DNA of 64,000 nt from Fulverythrobacter ferritrahens (GTDB lineage: Bacteria; Pseudomonadota; Alphaproteobacteria; Sphingomonadales; Sphingomonadaceae), in assembly GCF_020539485.1 (NCBI RefSeq), contig NZ_JACDXU010000001.1, positions 1,178,001 through 1,242,000 of the forward strand, in the 5' to 3' direction. A program made the position numbers and the translations under genes. The notes beneath the pieces are model-generated. The model was not told the DNA's origin. It ran no database searches and saw only the letters and a list, made by a program, of their open reading frames with translations. Positions 38,094-46,299 of this stretch are shown piece by piece (within the stretch, counting starts at the first letter, position 1; each line of letters begins with the position of its first letter).

Positions 38094-39506
38094 CTAACCC
38101 GCCCTCGGCAGCCGCAATTCCACCAGCAGCCCGCCCAGATCCTCGCTCTCACCCAGAGTGACACTGCCGCCATAGATTTCCGCCACGTCGCGCACGATGG
38201 CGAGACCAAGGCCGGTGCCGGGCTTGCTCGTATCCAGCCGCGCGCCGCGGTCAAAGATGCGGATGCGCTCGCTTTCGGGGATGCCCATACCGTCATCCTC
38301 CACCTGGATCACGCAATCCGCCGCTTTGGGATCGGCGTCGATCGTCACGAACACGCTGCCGCCGCCATATTTGGCCGCATTCTCGATCAGATTACCGAGG
38401 ATTTCGTCCAGATCCTGCCGCTCGATGGCCACCTGCGCATTGCGATTGCCGTCGAGGTCGAAGCGCGTTGTGTCATAGAGGCGAGTGACGGCGCGCAGCA
38501 CTGCCTCCACGCTCTCGCCCACATTGGCGCGGGACAGGCCCACCGCACGGCGGCCCACAGCCCGCGCGCGGGCGAGGTGATGGTCCACCTGCCGGCGCAT
38601 CACGGCGGCCTCACGGATCACCGTGTCGGCCAGATCGGGCGCCTTGGCGGTGGCAGCGTTCATCACCACGGTGAGCGGCGTCTTGAGGGCATGGGCAAGA
38701 TTGCCCGCATGAGTGCGCGCTTCTTCCGCCTGCTTGTCCGAATGGGCGAGCAGGGCGTTCAGTTCCTCCACCAGCGGCTGCACTTCCAGCGGCAGCGGAT
38801 CGGTCACACGATTGGCGCCGGTAGTGCGCATCCGCTTGATCGCCAGCCGCACGCGGCGCAACGGGCCTAGGCCATACCAGGTCTGCAGGCCAGCCATCAG
38901 GAACAGGCCCATGCCCAGAACAACGAAGCTCCAGAACAGGATCGAACGAATGCGCCTGATCTGGGCATCCAGATCGTCACGGCTGGCCGCCACCACGAAC
39001 CACCATTCGGTATCGCTGCCCGGCAGTAGGATGGTCCGTTCCATCACCCGCAATTTCTCGCCCGCAAACTGGTCGCTGTCATAGATGCGGGGGGCGGCCA
39101 GGAAGTGGCTGTAATCGACCTTGAGCGTGCGATCCCATAGCGAGCGCGAGGCGAAATCATCGTGCCCCTTGCCGGTGATCTGCCAGTAAAGGCCGCTATT
39201 GGGCTCCAGAAAGCGCTGATCGCCCAGAGGACGGTTGAACAGCACTTCGCCATCGGGCCCGATCTCTACCGAGCCGACCATGGCGGTGAGCATGTAATCC
39301 AATTGCTCGTCGAAACTGCGCGTAACCAGCCCGGTCAGCGTCCGGTCCAGCGCCAGGCCACCCAGCAGCAGCAGGATCGTGATCCAGCCCGCCGCGATGA
39401 ACATCATGCGCCGGGCAAGGCTGCCCGTATAGGGCACGTCGTCCGGCACGGCTCCCGCAGCGGCGACAGCTTCCCCGGAGGCGACGCCCTGTTCTGGCGC
39501 CGTCAT
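38094..39506 (-). CDS. Sensor histidine kinase (PhoQ-like architecture)
   Basis: A 470-aa membrane sensor kinase. A first helix (about residues 33-52 of this start) and a second (near 195) enclose a periplasmic sensor domain of about 140 aa. Then come a linker, the H-box H-A-L-K-T-P-L-T-V-V, and an intact ATPase domain: N-L-I-E-N-A-A-K-Y-G, D-D-G-M-G-I-P and G-T-G-L-G-L-A-I-V. I use ATG 39506, 10 nt after the regulator stop; a GTG at 39566 would overlap the regulator by 50 nt. It works with the response regulator next to it. Confidence 0.9.
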   Translation of the reverse strand: MTAPEQGVASGEAVAAAGAVPDDVPYTGSLARRMMFIAAGWITILLLLGGLALDRTLTGLVTRSFDEQLDYMLTAMVGSVEIGPDGEVLFNRPLGDQRFLEPNSGLYWQITGKGHDDFASRSLWDRTLKVDYSHFLAAPRIYDSDQFAGEKLRVMERTILLPGSDTEWWFVVAASRDDLDAQIRRIRSILFWSFVVLGMGLFLMAGLQTWYGLGPLRRVRLAIKRMRTTGANRVTDPLPLEVQPLVEELNALLAHSDKQAEEARTHAGNLAHALKTPLTVVMNAATAKAPDLADTVIREAAVMRRQVDHHLARARAVGRRAVGLSRANVGESVEAVLRAVTRLYDTTRFDLDGNRNAQVAIERQDLDEILGNLIENAAKYGGGSVFVTIDADPKAADCVIQVEDDGMGIPESERIRIFDRGARLDTSKPGTGLGLAIVRDVAEIYGGSVTLGESEDLGGLLVELRLPRAG

Positions 39507-39516
39507 CGCGGGCGCG

Positions 39517-40194
39517 TCATTCGCGGGGGGCGTCTTGCGGGTCGTCGAGGCTATATCCAAGGCCACGGATCGTCGTGATCACATCAGAACCCAGCTTCTT
39601 GCGAATGCGGGTGACGAAGACCTCGATCGTATTCGAATCGCGGTCGAAATCCTGATCGTAAATATGTTCGATCAGCTCAGTCCGGCTCACTACCTTGCCC
39701 TTGTGGTGCATCAGGTAGCTGAGCAATTTATATTCCTGCGCAGTCAGCTTCACCGGCTCGCCTGCCAGAGTGACGCGGCCCGACCGGGTATCAAGCCGGA
39801 CATCGCCAGCGGTCAGCTCGGATGAGGCATTGCCCGATGCGCGGCGGATAAGCGCGCGCAGGCGGGCAATCAGTTCCTCGGTCTGGAAGGGCTTGGCGAG
39901 ATAATCGTCGGCACCCGCATCGAGCCCGGCCACCTTGTCGGACCAGCTGTCACGCGCAGTCAGCACCAGCACGGGGAAACCCCGCCCTTCCTTGCGCCAC
40001 ATGCCCAGCACGGTCAGCCCGTCAATCTCAGGCAGGCCGAGATCGAGGATCACGGCGTCGTAATCCTCCGTACTGCCCATGAAATGCCCGTCTTCCCCGT
40101 CAGTGGAGAGGTCCACGGCATAACCGTTCTGTTCCAGCGTATTCTTGAGCTGCTGGCCGAGAGTGGGTTCGTCCTCGACTATCAGAATCCGCAT
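39517..40194 (-). CDS. OmpR/PhoP-family response regulator
   Basis: A 225-aa two-component regulator. The receiver domain (residues 1-115) has the phosphoacceptor Asp51 in V-I-L-D-L-G-L-P, the acidic pair E7-D8, T79 in V-L-T-A-R-D and K101 in K-P-F. A winged-helix DNA-binding domain follows (about 130-215), ending T-I-R-G-L-G-Y-S-L. It lies between a PepSY-type gene and its kinase gene, all read leftwards, so the three probably form one operon. Confidence 0.95.
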   Translation of the reverse strand: MRILIVEDEPTLGQQLKNTLEQNGYAVDLSTDGEDGHFMGSTEDYDAVILDLGLPEIDGLTVLGMWRKEGRGFPVLVLTARDSWSDKVAGLDAGADDYLAKPFQTEELIARLRALIRRASGNASSELTAGDVRLDTRSGRVTLAGEPVKLTAQEYKLLSYLMHHKGKVVSRTELIEHIYDQDFDRDSNTIEVFVTRIRKKLGSDVITTIRGLGYSLDDPQDAPRE

Positions 40195-40299
40195 CGCGTC
40201 ATTCCCTGTATGGTCCGCCGGTGCTCCGGACGGCGCAAGTACTGTAACCTGCTTTGGTTCCTTGCGCGGAATGCGTCAACCAAGAGACGGGCCGCCCGC

Positions 40300-40623
40300 C
40301 TATTCGCTGCGCGAAAGGACGCGGCCGGAGCGCGCATCGACATCGACGAATACGACCCTGCCGTTCCGGATGAATTTAAGGCGATAGGCCTTGGCAACCG
40401 AATCATACGCCGGCCCCAGATATTGCATGTCGCCCATCTGGGGGATGACCCGGCGTTCGATTTCCTTGAGCGGCAAGACATTGCCCGCGCGCATTTCCTT
40501 GCGCGCCGCGCCCTGATCGTCACGGTTCTGCGATTGGGCGAAAGCCTGCGGAGCGCTCAGGCCGGTAAGGGCCAGCGCACCAAGAGCGAACGGAGCAAGA
40601 AGGGAAGCAATCTGCCTGAACAT
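40300..40623 (-). CDS. PepSY-domain-like periplasmic protein
   Basis: A 107-aa secreted protein. A signal peptide (about residues 1-30, ending A-Q-A-F-A-Q) is followed by a short basic region and a PepSY-like fold: L-P-L-K-E-I-E-R-R-V-I-P near residue 52, then A-Y-R-L-K-F-I-R-N-G-R-V-V-F-V-D-V-D-A-R-S-G-R-V-L. PepSY proteins often sit next to PhoP/PhoQ-like systems and may modulate the sensor or a protease. It is 105 nt upstream of the regulator gene. Start ATG 40623 puts the signal peptide at the N-terminus. Confidence 0.8.
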   Translation of the reverse strand: MFRQIASLLAPFALGALALTGLSAPQAFAQSQNRDDQGAARKEMRAGNVLPLKEIERRVIPQMGDMQYLGPAYDSVAKAYRLKFIRNGRVVFVDVDARSGRVLSRSE

Positions 40624-40795
40624 TATGTGCCTGTGCCTAGGGATAGAGCCTTGAACAAGGTGTGAATGAGGCGAAACTGTGGCGTTCATCTGAGCAGTGC
40701 GGGGCCATGCCTTTGCGCGCCTCATCGCGCAAGACTTTCCGGCGGACAGTTCCCGTGCTGGACGCAGCCCCCCTGCCCCGCTACTGGCCCGGCCC

Positions 40796-42601
40796 ATGGC
40801 TGAACCACCGATTTTGAGCTGGGAAGGGCTCGGGCTTATCCAGGGCAGCGGCTGGCTGTTTCAGGATATCGACCTGCATGTCGGCCCGCGCGACCGCATT
40901 GCCCTGATCGGGCGCAATGGCGCGGGCAAGACGACCCTGCTCAAGCTGATCGACAATCTGATCGAGGCGGACAAGGGCAAGCGCAGCATCAAGCCGGGCA
41001 CCCGCGTGGTCATGCTGCAGCAGGAACCGGATTTCACCGGCTACGAAACGCTGATGGACTATGCCCTGTCCGGCCCGGATGCGCCGGCCCGGCACGAAGT
41101 GGAAGCCATTGCCGGGCAGATCGGCATCGACCTTACTCGCACGGCCAAAAGCGCCAGCGGCGGCGAGAAGCGCCGCGCCGCCCTCGCCCGCGCGCTGGCC
41201 AGCGATCCCGACCTGCTGCTGCTGGACGAACCGACCAACCATCTGGACCTTGCCGCGATCGACTGGCTGGAAGACTGGCTCAATCGCTACAAGGGCGCCT
41301 TCATCGTCATCAGCCACGACCGTACGTTTCTTACCCGCCTGACCCGCGCGACCATGTGGCTCGACCGGGGTAGCCTGCGCCGCAAGGAAGTGGGCTTCGG
41401 CGGTTATGAGGCCTGGGAAGAACAGGTCTTCGCGGAGGAAGCCCGCGCCGCGGAGAAGCTGGACGCCAAGCTGAAGCTGGAAGCACACTGGCTGGAACGC
41501 GGCGTCACCGCCCGGCGCAAGCGCAATCAGGGCCGCCTTGAAAAGCTCTGGGAAATGCGCGCCCAACGCGCCGCCATGCTGACCCCGGGCGGCACCGCCA
41601 AGCTGGCCCTGAAGGCTGACGATACCAAGACGAAATCCGTCATCGTGGCAGAGCATGTCACCAAGCGTTTCGGAGACGGAGAAAACCAGCGCACCATCAT
41701 CCGCGATTTCAACCTGCGCATCCAGCGCGGGGACCGGATCGGCATCGTCGGCTCCAATGGCGCGGGCAAGACGACCCTGCTCAAGCTGCTGACCGGCGAG
41801 ATCCAGCCCGATGAGGGGCAGGTGACGCTGGCCAAGACCCTGTCCGGCGTGATGATCGACCAGCAGCGCAGCCTGCTGAGCCCGGACAAGACCGTGCGCC
41901 AGATCATCGCCGAAGGGGGTGACTGGGTGGATGTGCGCGGCGTGCGCAAGCATGTGCAGGGCTATCTCAAGGAATTCCTGTTCGATCCGGCCATCGTTGA
42001 CATGAAAGTGGGCGTTCTGTCGGGCGGAGAACGCTCCCGCCTGTTGCTGGCGCGCGAATTCGCCCGCGAATCCAACCTGCTGGTGCTGGACGAACCAACC
42101 AACGACCTCGATCTCGAAACGCTGGACCTGCTCCAGGAAGTGATCGCCGATTATGAAGGCACCGTGCTGATCGTCAGCCACGACCGTGACTTTCTTGATC
42201 GCACCGTTACCGTCACGCTGGGGCTTGATGGCAGCGGCTCGGTTGACATCGTCGCGGGCGGCTATGCCGATTGGGAAGCCAAGCGCAAACAGCGTAACGC
42301 ACCCGGCAAGGCGAAGCCGAAGGCGGACAGCGCCGGGGCCGCTCCGCCGCCCCCTCCCCCGCCGCCGAAGCGCACCAAGCTGTCCTATAAGGACCAGCGC
42401 GATTACGAAATTCTGCCCAAGCGGATCGAGGAACTGGAAGCTGCCATCGCCCGGGATGAGGAAGCAATGGCGGACCCTGCGCTCTACACGCGCGATCCTG
42501 CCCGCTTCGCCAGCCTGTCCGACGCAATCGCCAAGGCTCGCGAGGAAAAGGACGCGGCAGAGATGCGCTGGCTGGAACTGGCGGAACAGGTCGAGGGATG
42601 A
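40796..42601 (+). CDS. ABC-F family ATPase (Uup-like)
   Basis: A 601-aa soluble protein with two ABC ATPase domains: Walker A G-R-N-G-A-G-K-T-T-L-L-K near residue 40 and G-S-N-G-A-G-K-T-T-L-L-K near 320; signatures S-A-S-G-G-E-K and L-S-G-G-E-R-S; Walker B L-L-L-D-E-P-T-N-H-L-D and V-L-D-E-P-T-N-D-L-D. A charged linker lies between, and a C-terminal coiled coil (about 540-600) fits Uup, which acts on ribosomes or branched DNA. Eight consecutive prolines occur just before that coiled coil, near residue 520. It overlaps the next gene by 4 nt. Confidence 0.93.
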   Translation: MAEPPILSWEGLGLIQGSGWLFQDIDLHVGPRDRIALIGRNGAGKTTLLKLIDNLIEADKGKRSIKPGTRVVMLQQEPDFTGYETLMDYALSGPDAPARHEVEAIAGQIGIDLTRTAKSASGGEKRRAALARALASDPDLLLLDEPTNHLDLAAIDWLEDWLNRYKGAFIVISHDRTFLTRLTRATMWLDRGSLRRKEVGFGGYEAWEEQVFAEEARAAEKLDAKLKLEAHWLERGVTARRKRNQGRLEKLWEMRAQRAAMLTPGGTAKLALKADDTKTKSVIVAEHVTKRFGDGENQRTIIRDFNLRIQRGDRIGIVGSNGAGKTTLLKLLTGEIQPDEGQVTLAKTLSGVMIDQQRSLLSPDKTVRQIIAEGGDWVDVRGVRKHVQGYLKEFLFDPAIVDMKVGVLSGGERSRLLLAREFARESNLLVLDEPTNDLDLETLDLLQEVIADYEGTVLIVSHDRDFLDRTVTVTLGLDGSGSVDIVAGGYADWEAKRKQRNAPGKAKPKADSAGAAPPPPPPPPKRTKLSYKDQRDYEILPKRIEELEAAIARDEEAMADPALYTRDPARFASLSDAIAKAREEKDAAEMRWLELAEQVEG

Positions 42602-43173
42602 GCGATCTCCACCGGGAGATTGCCACCTGTACGCTCTGCGCCCCCTTCCTGCCGCTCGGCCCCCGGCCGGTCGTGCAGTTTTCGCCCACCTCGCGCCTGC
42701 TGATCGTCGGGCAGGCGCCCGGCACGAAAGTGCATGATAGCGGCATCCCCTGGAACGACGCCAGCGGTGCCCGCCTGTGTGAATGGACCGGGCTCACGAA
42801 TGAGGAACTGCACGATCCGGCCCATGTGGCCATCGTGCCCATGGGCTTCTGTTATCCCGGCAAGGGCAAGAGCGGAGATTTGCCGCCGCGCCCGGAATGC
42901 GCGGCCCTGTGGCACGAACGCGTGCTGGCCCGGATGGCGGACATTCGCCTCACTCTGCTGGTCGGCGCCCATGCCCAGCTGCGCTATCTGCCGCAGACCC
43001 GCAAGCTGACCATGGGTGAGCGGGTGCGCCGCTTTCAGGAATTCGGCCCGGCCTTCTTCCCCCTGCCCCACCCTTCGTGGCGCAGCACCATCTTCATGCG
43101 GCAGAACCCGTGGTTCGAGGCAGAGGTGGTTCCGGCCCTGCGCAGGGCGGTGGCAGGCGCTCTGGCCGACTGA
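42598..43173 (+). CDS. Uracil-DNA glycosylase superfamily protein
   Basis: A 191-aa protein of the UDG-like fold. It has the N-terminal T-C-T-L-C pair, the L-I-V-G-Q-A-P-G-T-K-V-H motif (equivalent of the catalytic water-activating loop), G-I-P-W-N-D-A-S-G and the late P-L-P-H-P-S-W-R loop. The two cysteines do not make the four-Cys iron-sulphur cluster of family 4 enzymes. Glycosylase activity is plausible but not shown. It overlaps the ABC-F stop by 4 nt (ATGA), so expression is coupled. Confidence 0.82.
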   Translation: MSDLHREIATCTLCAPFLPLGPRPVVQFSPTSRLLIVGQAPGTKVHDSGIPWNDASGARLCEWTGLTNEELHDPAHVAIVPMGFCYPGKGKSGDLPPRPECAALWHERVLARMADIRLTLLVGAHAQLRYLPQTRKLTMGERVRRFQEFGPAFFPLPHPSWRSTIFMRQNPWFEAEVVPALRRAVAGALAD

Positions 43174-43182
43174 GCCGACGCT

Positions 43183-45036
43183 TCAGGTTTCGATCCAGGG
43201 CACCTCGCCGGGCGTCCAGCGTTGCCGGCCATTGGTGGCCATTTCCAGCCGGTTTCGCCCCTTGGCCTTTGCCAGCACCACAGCCGCATCGGCGCGCTTC
43301 ATCGTTTCATCGAGCGAGTCCCTGATCCGCGCCACCCCCGCGCTCACGGTCGCGCGCGGGCCGCCCAGCCCATCCGGCCCACTGATATCGGAAAGGGTAA
43401 GCACCACTCGCTGGCACAGCGCCTCGGCCTGTTCCGGGCTGGCGCCCGACAGCAGCACCGCGAAGCGTTCCCCGCCGATACGCGAAATGATGTCGTCCTT
43501 GCGCATCAGGCTGCGCAGCAGGCGCGCCACGGTAGTCAGCACCTTGTCGCCCACATCATGCCCGAAATCGCGGTTGATCGAACGGAAATCGTCGATGTCG
43601 AAAATCGCCAGGCAGCCTTCGATCGGCGCATCCAGGTGGTATTGCAGCATGGAATTGAAGGCGCGGCGATTGGTCAGCTTGGTCAGCGGATCGGTCAGGA
43701 TCGCGGCAAAGAGCTGCTGCTCCAGCGCCTTGCGCTCCTCGATGCTGCGCATGGTGATGATCGCCCCGTCCACCCGCCGGTCATCCCCGCGCCAACTGCG
43801 AATCTTCGTATCGAACCACCGCTCATTGCCGGTCGTGGAACAGCCCAGAAACTCGTGCCAGGTCGAGGCAGGCGCGCCATCCGCAATCACGCCTTCAAGC
43901 TCGGACTGGAAAGACGCGGTGTAGGATGGATGGATCAGGCTGAGCACATGCTTGCCCATGAGTTCCACCGGATGCAGATCGGTCATCTTCTCAATGCTGG
44001 GAGAGGCATAGAGAATATACCCTTCCCGATCCGTCTTGATGATGATGTCGCTCATATTCTCGGCCAGCAGACGATAGAGCGACTGGCTTTCGTTGATCAC
44101 GAAATCCTTGGCCTCGAGCGACATATCGATCGAATCCGAAGCCTTGTTCTTTTCCCGCAGAGCATCGGCAAGGCGGCGGTTCTGGGTGATGTGCCCGGCA
44201 AGCGGTTGCAGGCAGATCACCACCACCGTCAGATAGAATTGCAGGAACTGGACAGTTCCGGGCAGGCCCAGCTGCAGGGCTGGCTGGATAAATGTACCGG
44301 CCGCCTCCGCGCCCCATGCCGAAAGGGCGAGCACGAAGATGGAGAGTGACGCTGCCGTCATGCCGAACCGGCAGGTGACAATCAGCGCAACCAGGACCGG
44401 CATCAGATAGGCGGCGCTACCTGCCTGCCAGACGGCACCGCACATAGTGATCGCAACCAGCGCGAGAAACGCCGCCATTTCCAGCTTGCGGGCCGGGGGA
44501 TTGCTTTCGATCCACCGGCTCAGGCTTCCCCCGACCAACAGGCTGAAGAACGGGAAGAACACCATGATGCCCAGCGAATGCGCGAACAGATAATTCAGGA
44601 AGTGGGCCGGCCATGCCCAGCCCGCTGCAAGGGCCATGGTGCTCGCAACGATCAGCCCGCCGGTCGCGGGCGCGACAATTCCGATGGATGCCGCATCGGC
44701 CAGCCATTCACGCAGCAATTCGCTTTCCTGCCGCTTGCGCCGCCGCAGCAGGCGGGCGGCAATCCACGCCTCCGCCGGATGGGCGATCAGGCAGGCAGCT
44801 GCGAAAAACAGGCTTTCCCCCGCCAGCAAGGCGGCGAGCGCGCTGCCCAGGCCTGCCAGCCCCAGATAGGTAATCCATTGCCGCTGTGGTGCATGGAGGA
44901 GAATGGCCACGATCAGCCCTGCGGCCGGCCACAACAGCATAAGCCCGGAAGCACTGCTTCCGGGCGGCAAGGCAACCAGTGCCAGGCCGCCATAAGCGAC
45001 AAGGAACAGAAGCGCCGTGAAACTCTTGCGGATCAC
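43183..45036 (-). CDS. MASE1-PAS-GGDEF membrane protein with altered active-site motif
   Basis: A 617-aa protein. The first 290 residues are a MASE1-type sensor with about eight helices. A PAS domain (about 310-430) and a GGDEF domain (about 440-605) follow. The GGDEF domain keeps F-D-I-D-D-F and the inhibitory-site motif R-K-D-D five residues before the signature, but the signature itself reads G-G-E-R-F, with Arg where Glu is usual. It may therefore be a c-di-GMP receptor or a weak cyclase rather than a normal one. It is convergent with the UDG-family gene. Confidence 0.9.
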   Translation of the reverse strand: MIRKSFTALLFLVAYGGLALVALPPGSSASGLMLLWPAAGLIVAILLHAPQRQWITYLGLAGLGSALAALLAGESLFFAAACLIAHPAEAWIAARLLRRRKRQESELLREWLADAASIGIVAPATGGLIVASTMALAAGWAWPAHFLNYLFAHSLGIMVFFPFFSLLVGGSLSRWIESNPPARKLEMAAFLALVAITMCGAVWQAGSAAYLMPVLVALIVTCRFGMTAASLSIFVLALSAWGAEAAGTFIQPALQLGLPGTVQFLQFYLTVVVICLQPLAGHITQNRRLADALREKNKASDSIDMSLEAKDFVINESQSLYRLLAENMSDIIIKTDREGYILYASPSIEKMTDLHPVELMGKHVLSLIHPSYTASFQSELEGVIADGAPASTWHEFLGCSTTGNERWFDTKIRSWRGDDRRVDGAIITMRSIEERKALEQQLFAAILTDPLTKLTNRRAFNSMLQYHLDAPIEGCLAIFDIDDFRSINRDFGHDVGDKVLTTVARLLRSLMRKDDIISRIGGERFAVLLSGASPEQAEALCQRVVLTLSDISGPDGLGGPRATVSAGVARIRDSLDETMKRADAAVVLAKAKGRNRLEMATNGRQRWTPGEVPWIET

Positions 45037-45148
45037 AAACCGTATCGTGAACTTATGCGGTAACCGGATCGTGAAGATCGAGGCTCAAGAACCCGTTAAC
45101 CGAGCACTTTTCTGAAAATCCTGACCTTATGGGGACGGGATTGCCCCT

Positions 45149-45622
45149 TCAGGGAATGCGATAAAATTTCGCCACGCGCTCAAGAGCGATACGAAGCACC
45201 AGCTTGCCGCTGCGCATAGGCCAGTCCAGCGCCTTTTCGGCAACCGTCAGCGCCTCTCCCGCGCAGACCACACGCCACAAAATATCCGTCAGTCCGCTTC
45301 CCGCAGCCTCCATGGCGCCATCGAAGCGGCTTCGCGCAGCGATCTGCCGTTCCGTCGGGTCAAGCCCCGCTTCCCCGGTACCCGTGATGCGCACTGCATC
45401 CCATCGCATGGTTACGCGCGGGCTGATTGCGGCGCGCTCGTAATCCCGCCGCAGACATTCACCGGCCGCGGACAATCGGTCGTCCAGATGGCCCCGCGCA
45501 TGGAGCCAGGAGAGGGGGGATTCGGCGAGGTTAACCGTCACCCTGCGGCCGCGCGGGCTCAGGCCCGATCTGCGGCGGGGGCCTTCGGGAGTGAGTTCGC
45601 GCTCTACGAATTGCGGCTTCAT
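45149..45622 (-). CDS. DUF6456 domain-containing protein
   Basis: A 157-aa protein matching my memory of DUF6456: V-N-L-A-E-S-P-L-S-W-L-H-A-R-G near residue 30, R-L-S-A-A-G-E-C-L-R-R-D-Y-E-R-A, P-R-V-T-M-R-W-D, then D-I-L-W-R-V-V-C-A-G-E-A-L and a late W-P-M-R-S-G-K-L-V-L-R-I-A-L-E-R-V-A-K-F-Y. No enzymatic motif is seen; it may be helical and DNA- or polymerase-binding. The ATG at 45622 has a strong AGAGGAAAG ribosome site. It is divergent from an XRE regulator, and shared elements lie between. I recall similar domains in activators of gene transfer agents, but this link is not certain. Confidence 0.8.
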   Translation of the reverse strand: MKPQFVERELTPEGPRRRSGLSPRGRRVTVNLAESPLSWLHARGHLDDRLSAAGECLRRDYERAAISPRVTMRWDAVRITGTGEAGLDPTERQIAARSRFDGAMEAAGSGLTDILWRVVCAGEALTVAEKALDWPMRSGKLVLRIALERVAKFYRIP

Positions 45623-45664
45623 GCGTCTTTCCTCTCGCAATGGCGGTGCAGGAAAGAAGTCTTG

Positions 45665-45688
45665 CCAAAATCGGGTTATTGTAGGAAA
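45665..45688 (-). promoter_or_regulatory. Element A before the DUF6456 gene
   Basis: On the minus strand: TTTCCTACA (45688-45680), AT, AACC (45677-45674), then CGATTTTGG (45673-45665). It ends 42 nt before the DUF6456 ATG. A closely similar element stands 39 nt before the holin gene at 51920. It is probably a promoter or activator/repressor site shared by the two. Confidence 0.55.
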
Positions 45689-45695
45689 GCGCAAA

Positions 45696-45709
45696 AACCG
45701 ATTTGGTTA
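45696..45709 (+). promoter_or_regulatory. Element B before the XRE regulator gene
   Basis: AACCGATTTGGTTA differs by one base from AACCAATTTGGTTA before the holin gene (51870-51883). It is a near-palindrome 17 nt upstream of the regulator ATG, where a bound repressor would block initiation. It is a candidate autoregulatory operator. Confidence 0.55.
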
Positions 45710-45726
45710 CCAAAAAGAGGCCCGGC

Positions 45727-46299
45727 ATGATCAACCGCATCCGCGATATCCGCAAGCAGAAGGGCATGACCCTGGCCGACGTGGCAGCGGCCTGTAATCC
45801 GCCCACCACAGCTCAGACCATCGGCCGGCTGGAAACAGGAATGCGCAACCTTTCGCTGACCTGGATGAACCGCATCGCCGCCGCGCTGGAAGTGGAGCCG
45901 GAAACGCTGGTGCGCGGAGAAGCTTCGCCGCAGCCGCGGATCGTGGCTCGCCTCACGGAAACGGGGGCGGAAGCTCTTTCCTCCCCGCGTGACGCGATCC
46001 TGCCGACGGAACTGGAAAACAACGCCCCGCTCGTCTGCATCACGGTAGAGATCGGCGCGGGCGAATATCGCCCCGGGGACCAGATCTGGTTGCGCCAGTT
46101 GCCGCCGGAAGATGCCCCCCGCCTGATCAATCGGGATGTGCTTGTGCCCCGCAAGGGTGGTCGCTTCGCCTTCGGGCGCCTGATCGACCGTCAGGGCAAT
46201 ATGGTGGGCATCCTTCCTCCCGGTTCGGGTCAGCGGCAGATCGTGGTTGATCATCCCGAATGGCTGGCGATGGCGGAAATGCTGGTCCGCAAATTGTGA
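45727..46299 (+). CDS. XRE-family transcriptional regulator with S24-like C-terminal region
   Basis: A 190-aa regulator. The N-terminal helix-turn-helix (about residues 3-60) reads I-R-K-Q-K-G-M-T-L-A-D-V-A-A-A-C ... Q-T-I-G-R-L-E-T-G-x-R-N-L-S. The C-terminus (about 95-185) is beta-rich with Y-R-P-G-D-Q-I-W and a peptidase S24/LexA-like look, but I see no convincing Ser-Lys dyad, so self-cleavage is doubtful. ATG 45727 has a GAGG ribosome site seven bases upstream. It is divergent from the DUF6456 gene and overlaps the following glycosyltransferase. Confidence 0.88.
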   Translation: MINRIRDIRKQKGMTLADVAAACNPPTTAQTIGRLETGMRNLSLTWMNRIAAALEVEPETLVRGEASPQPRIVARLTETGAEALSSPRDAILPTELENNAPLVCITVEIGAGEYRPGDQIWLRQLPPEDAPRLINRDVLVPRKGGRFAFGRLIDRQGNMVGILPPGSGQRQIVVDHPEWLAMAEMLVRKL

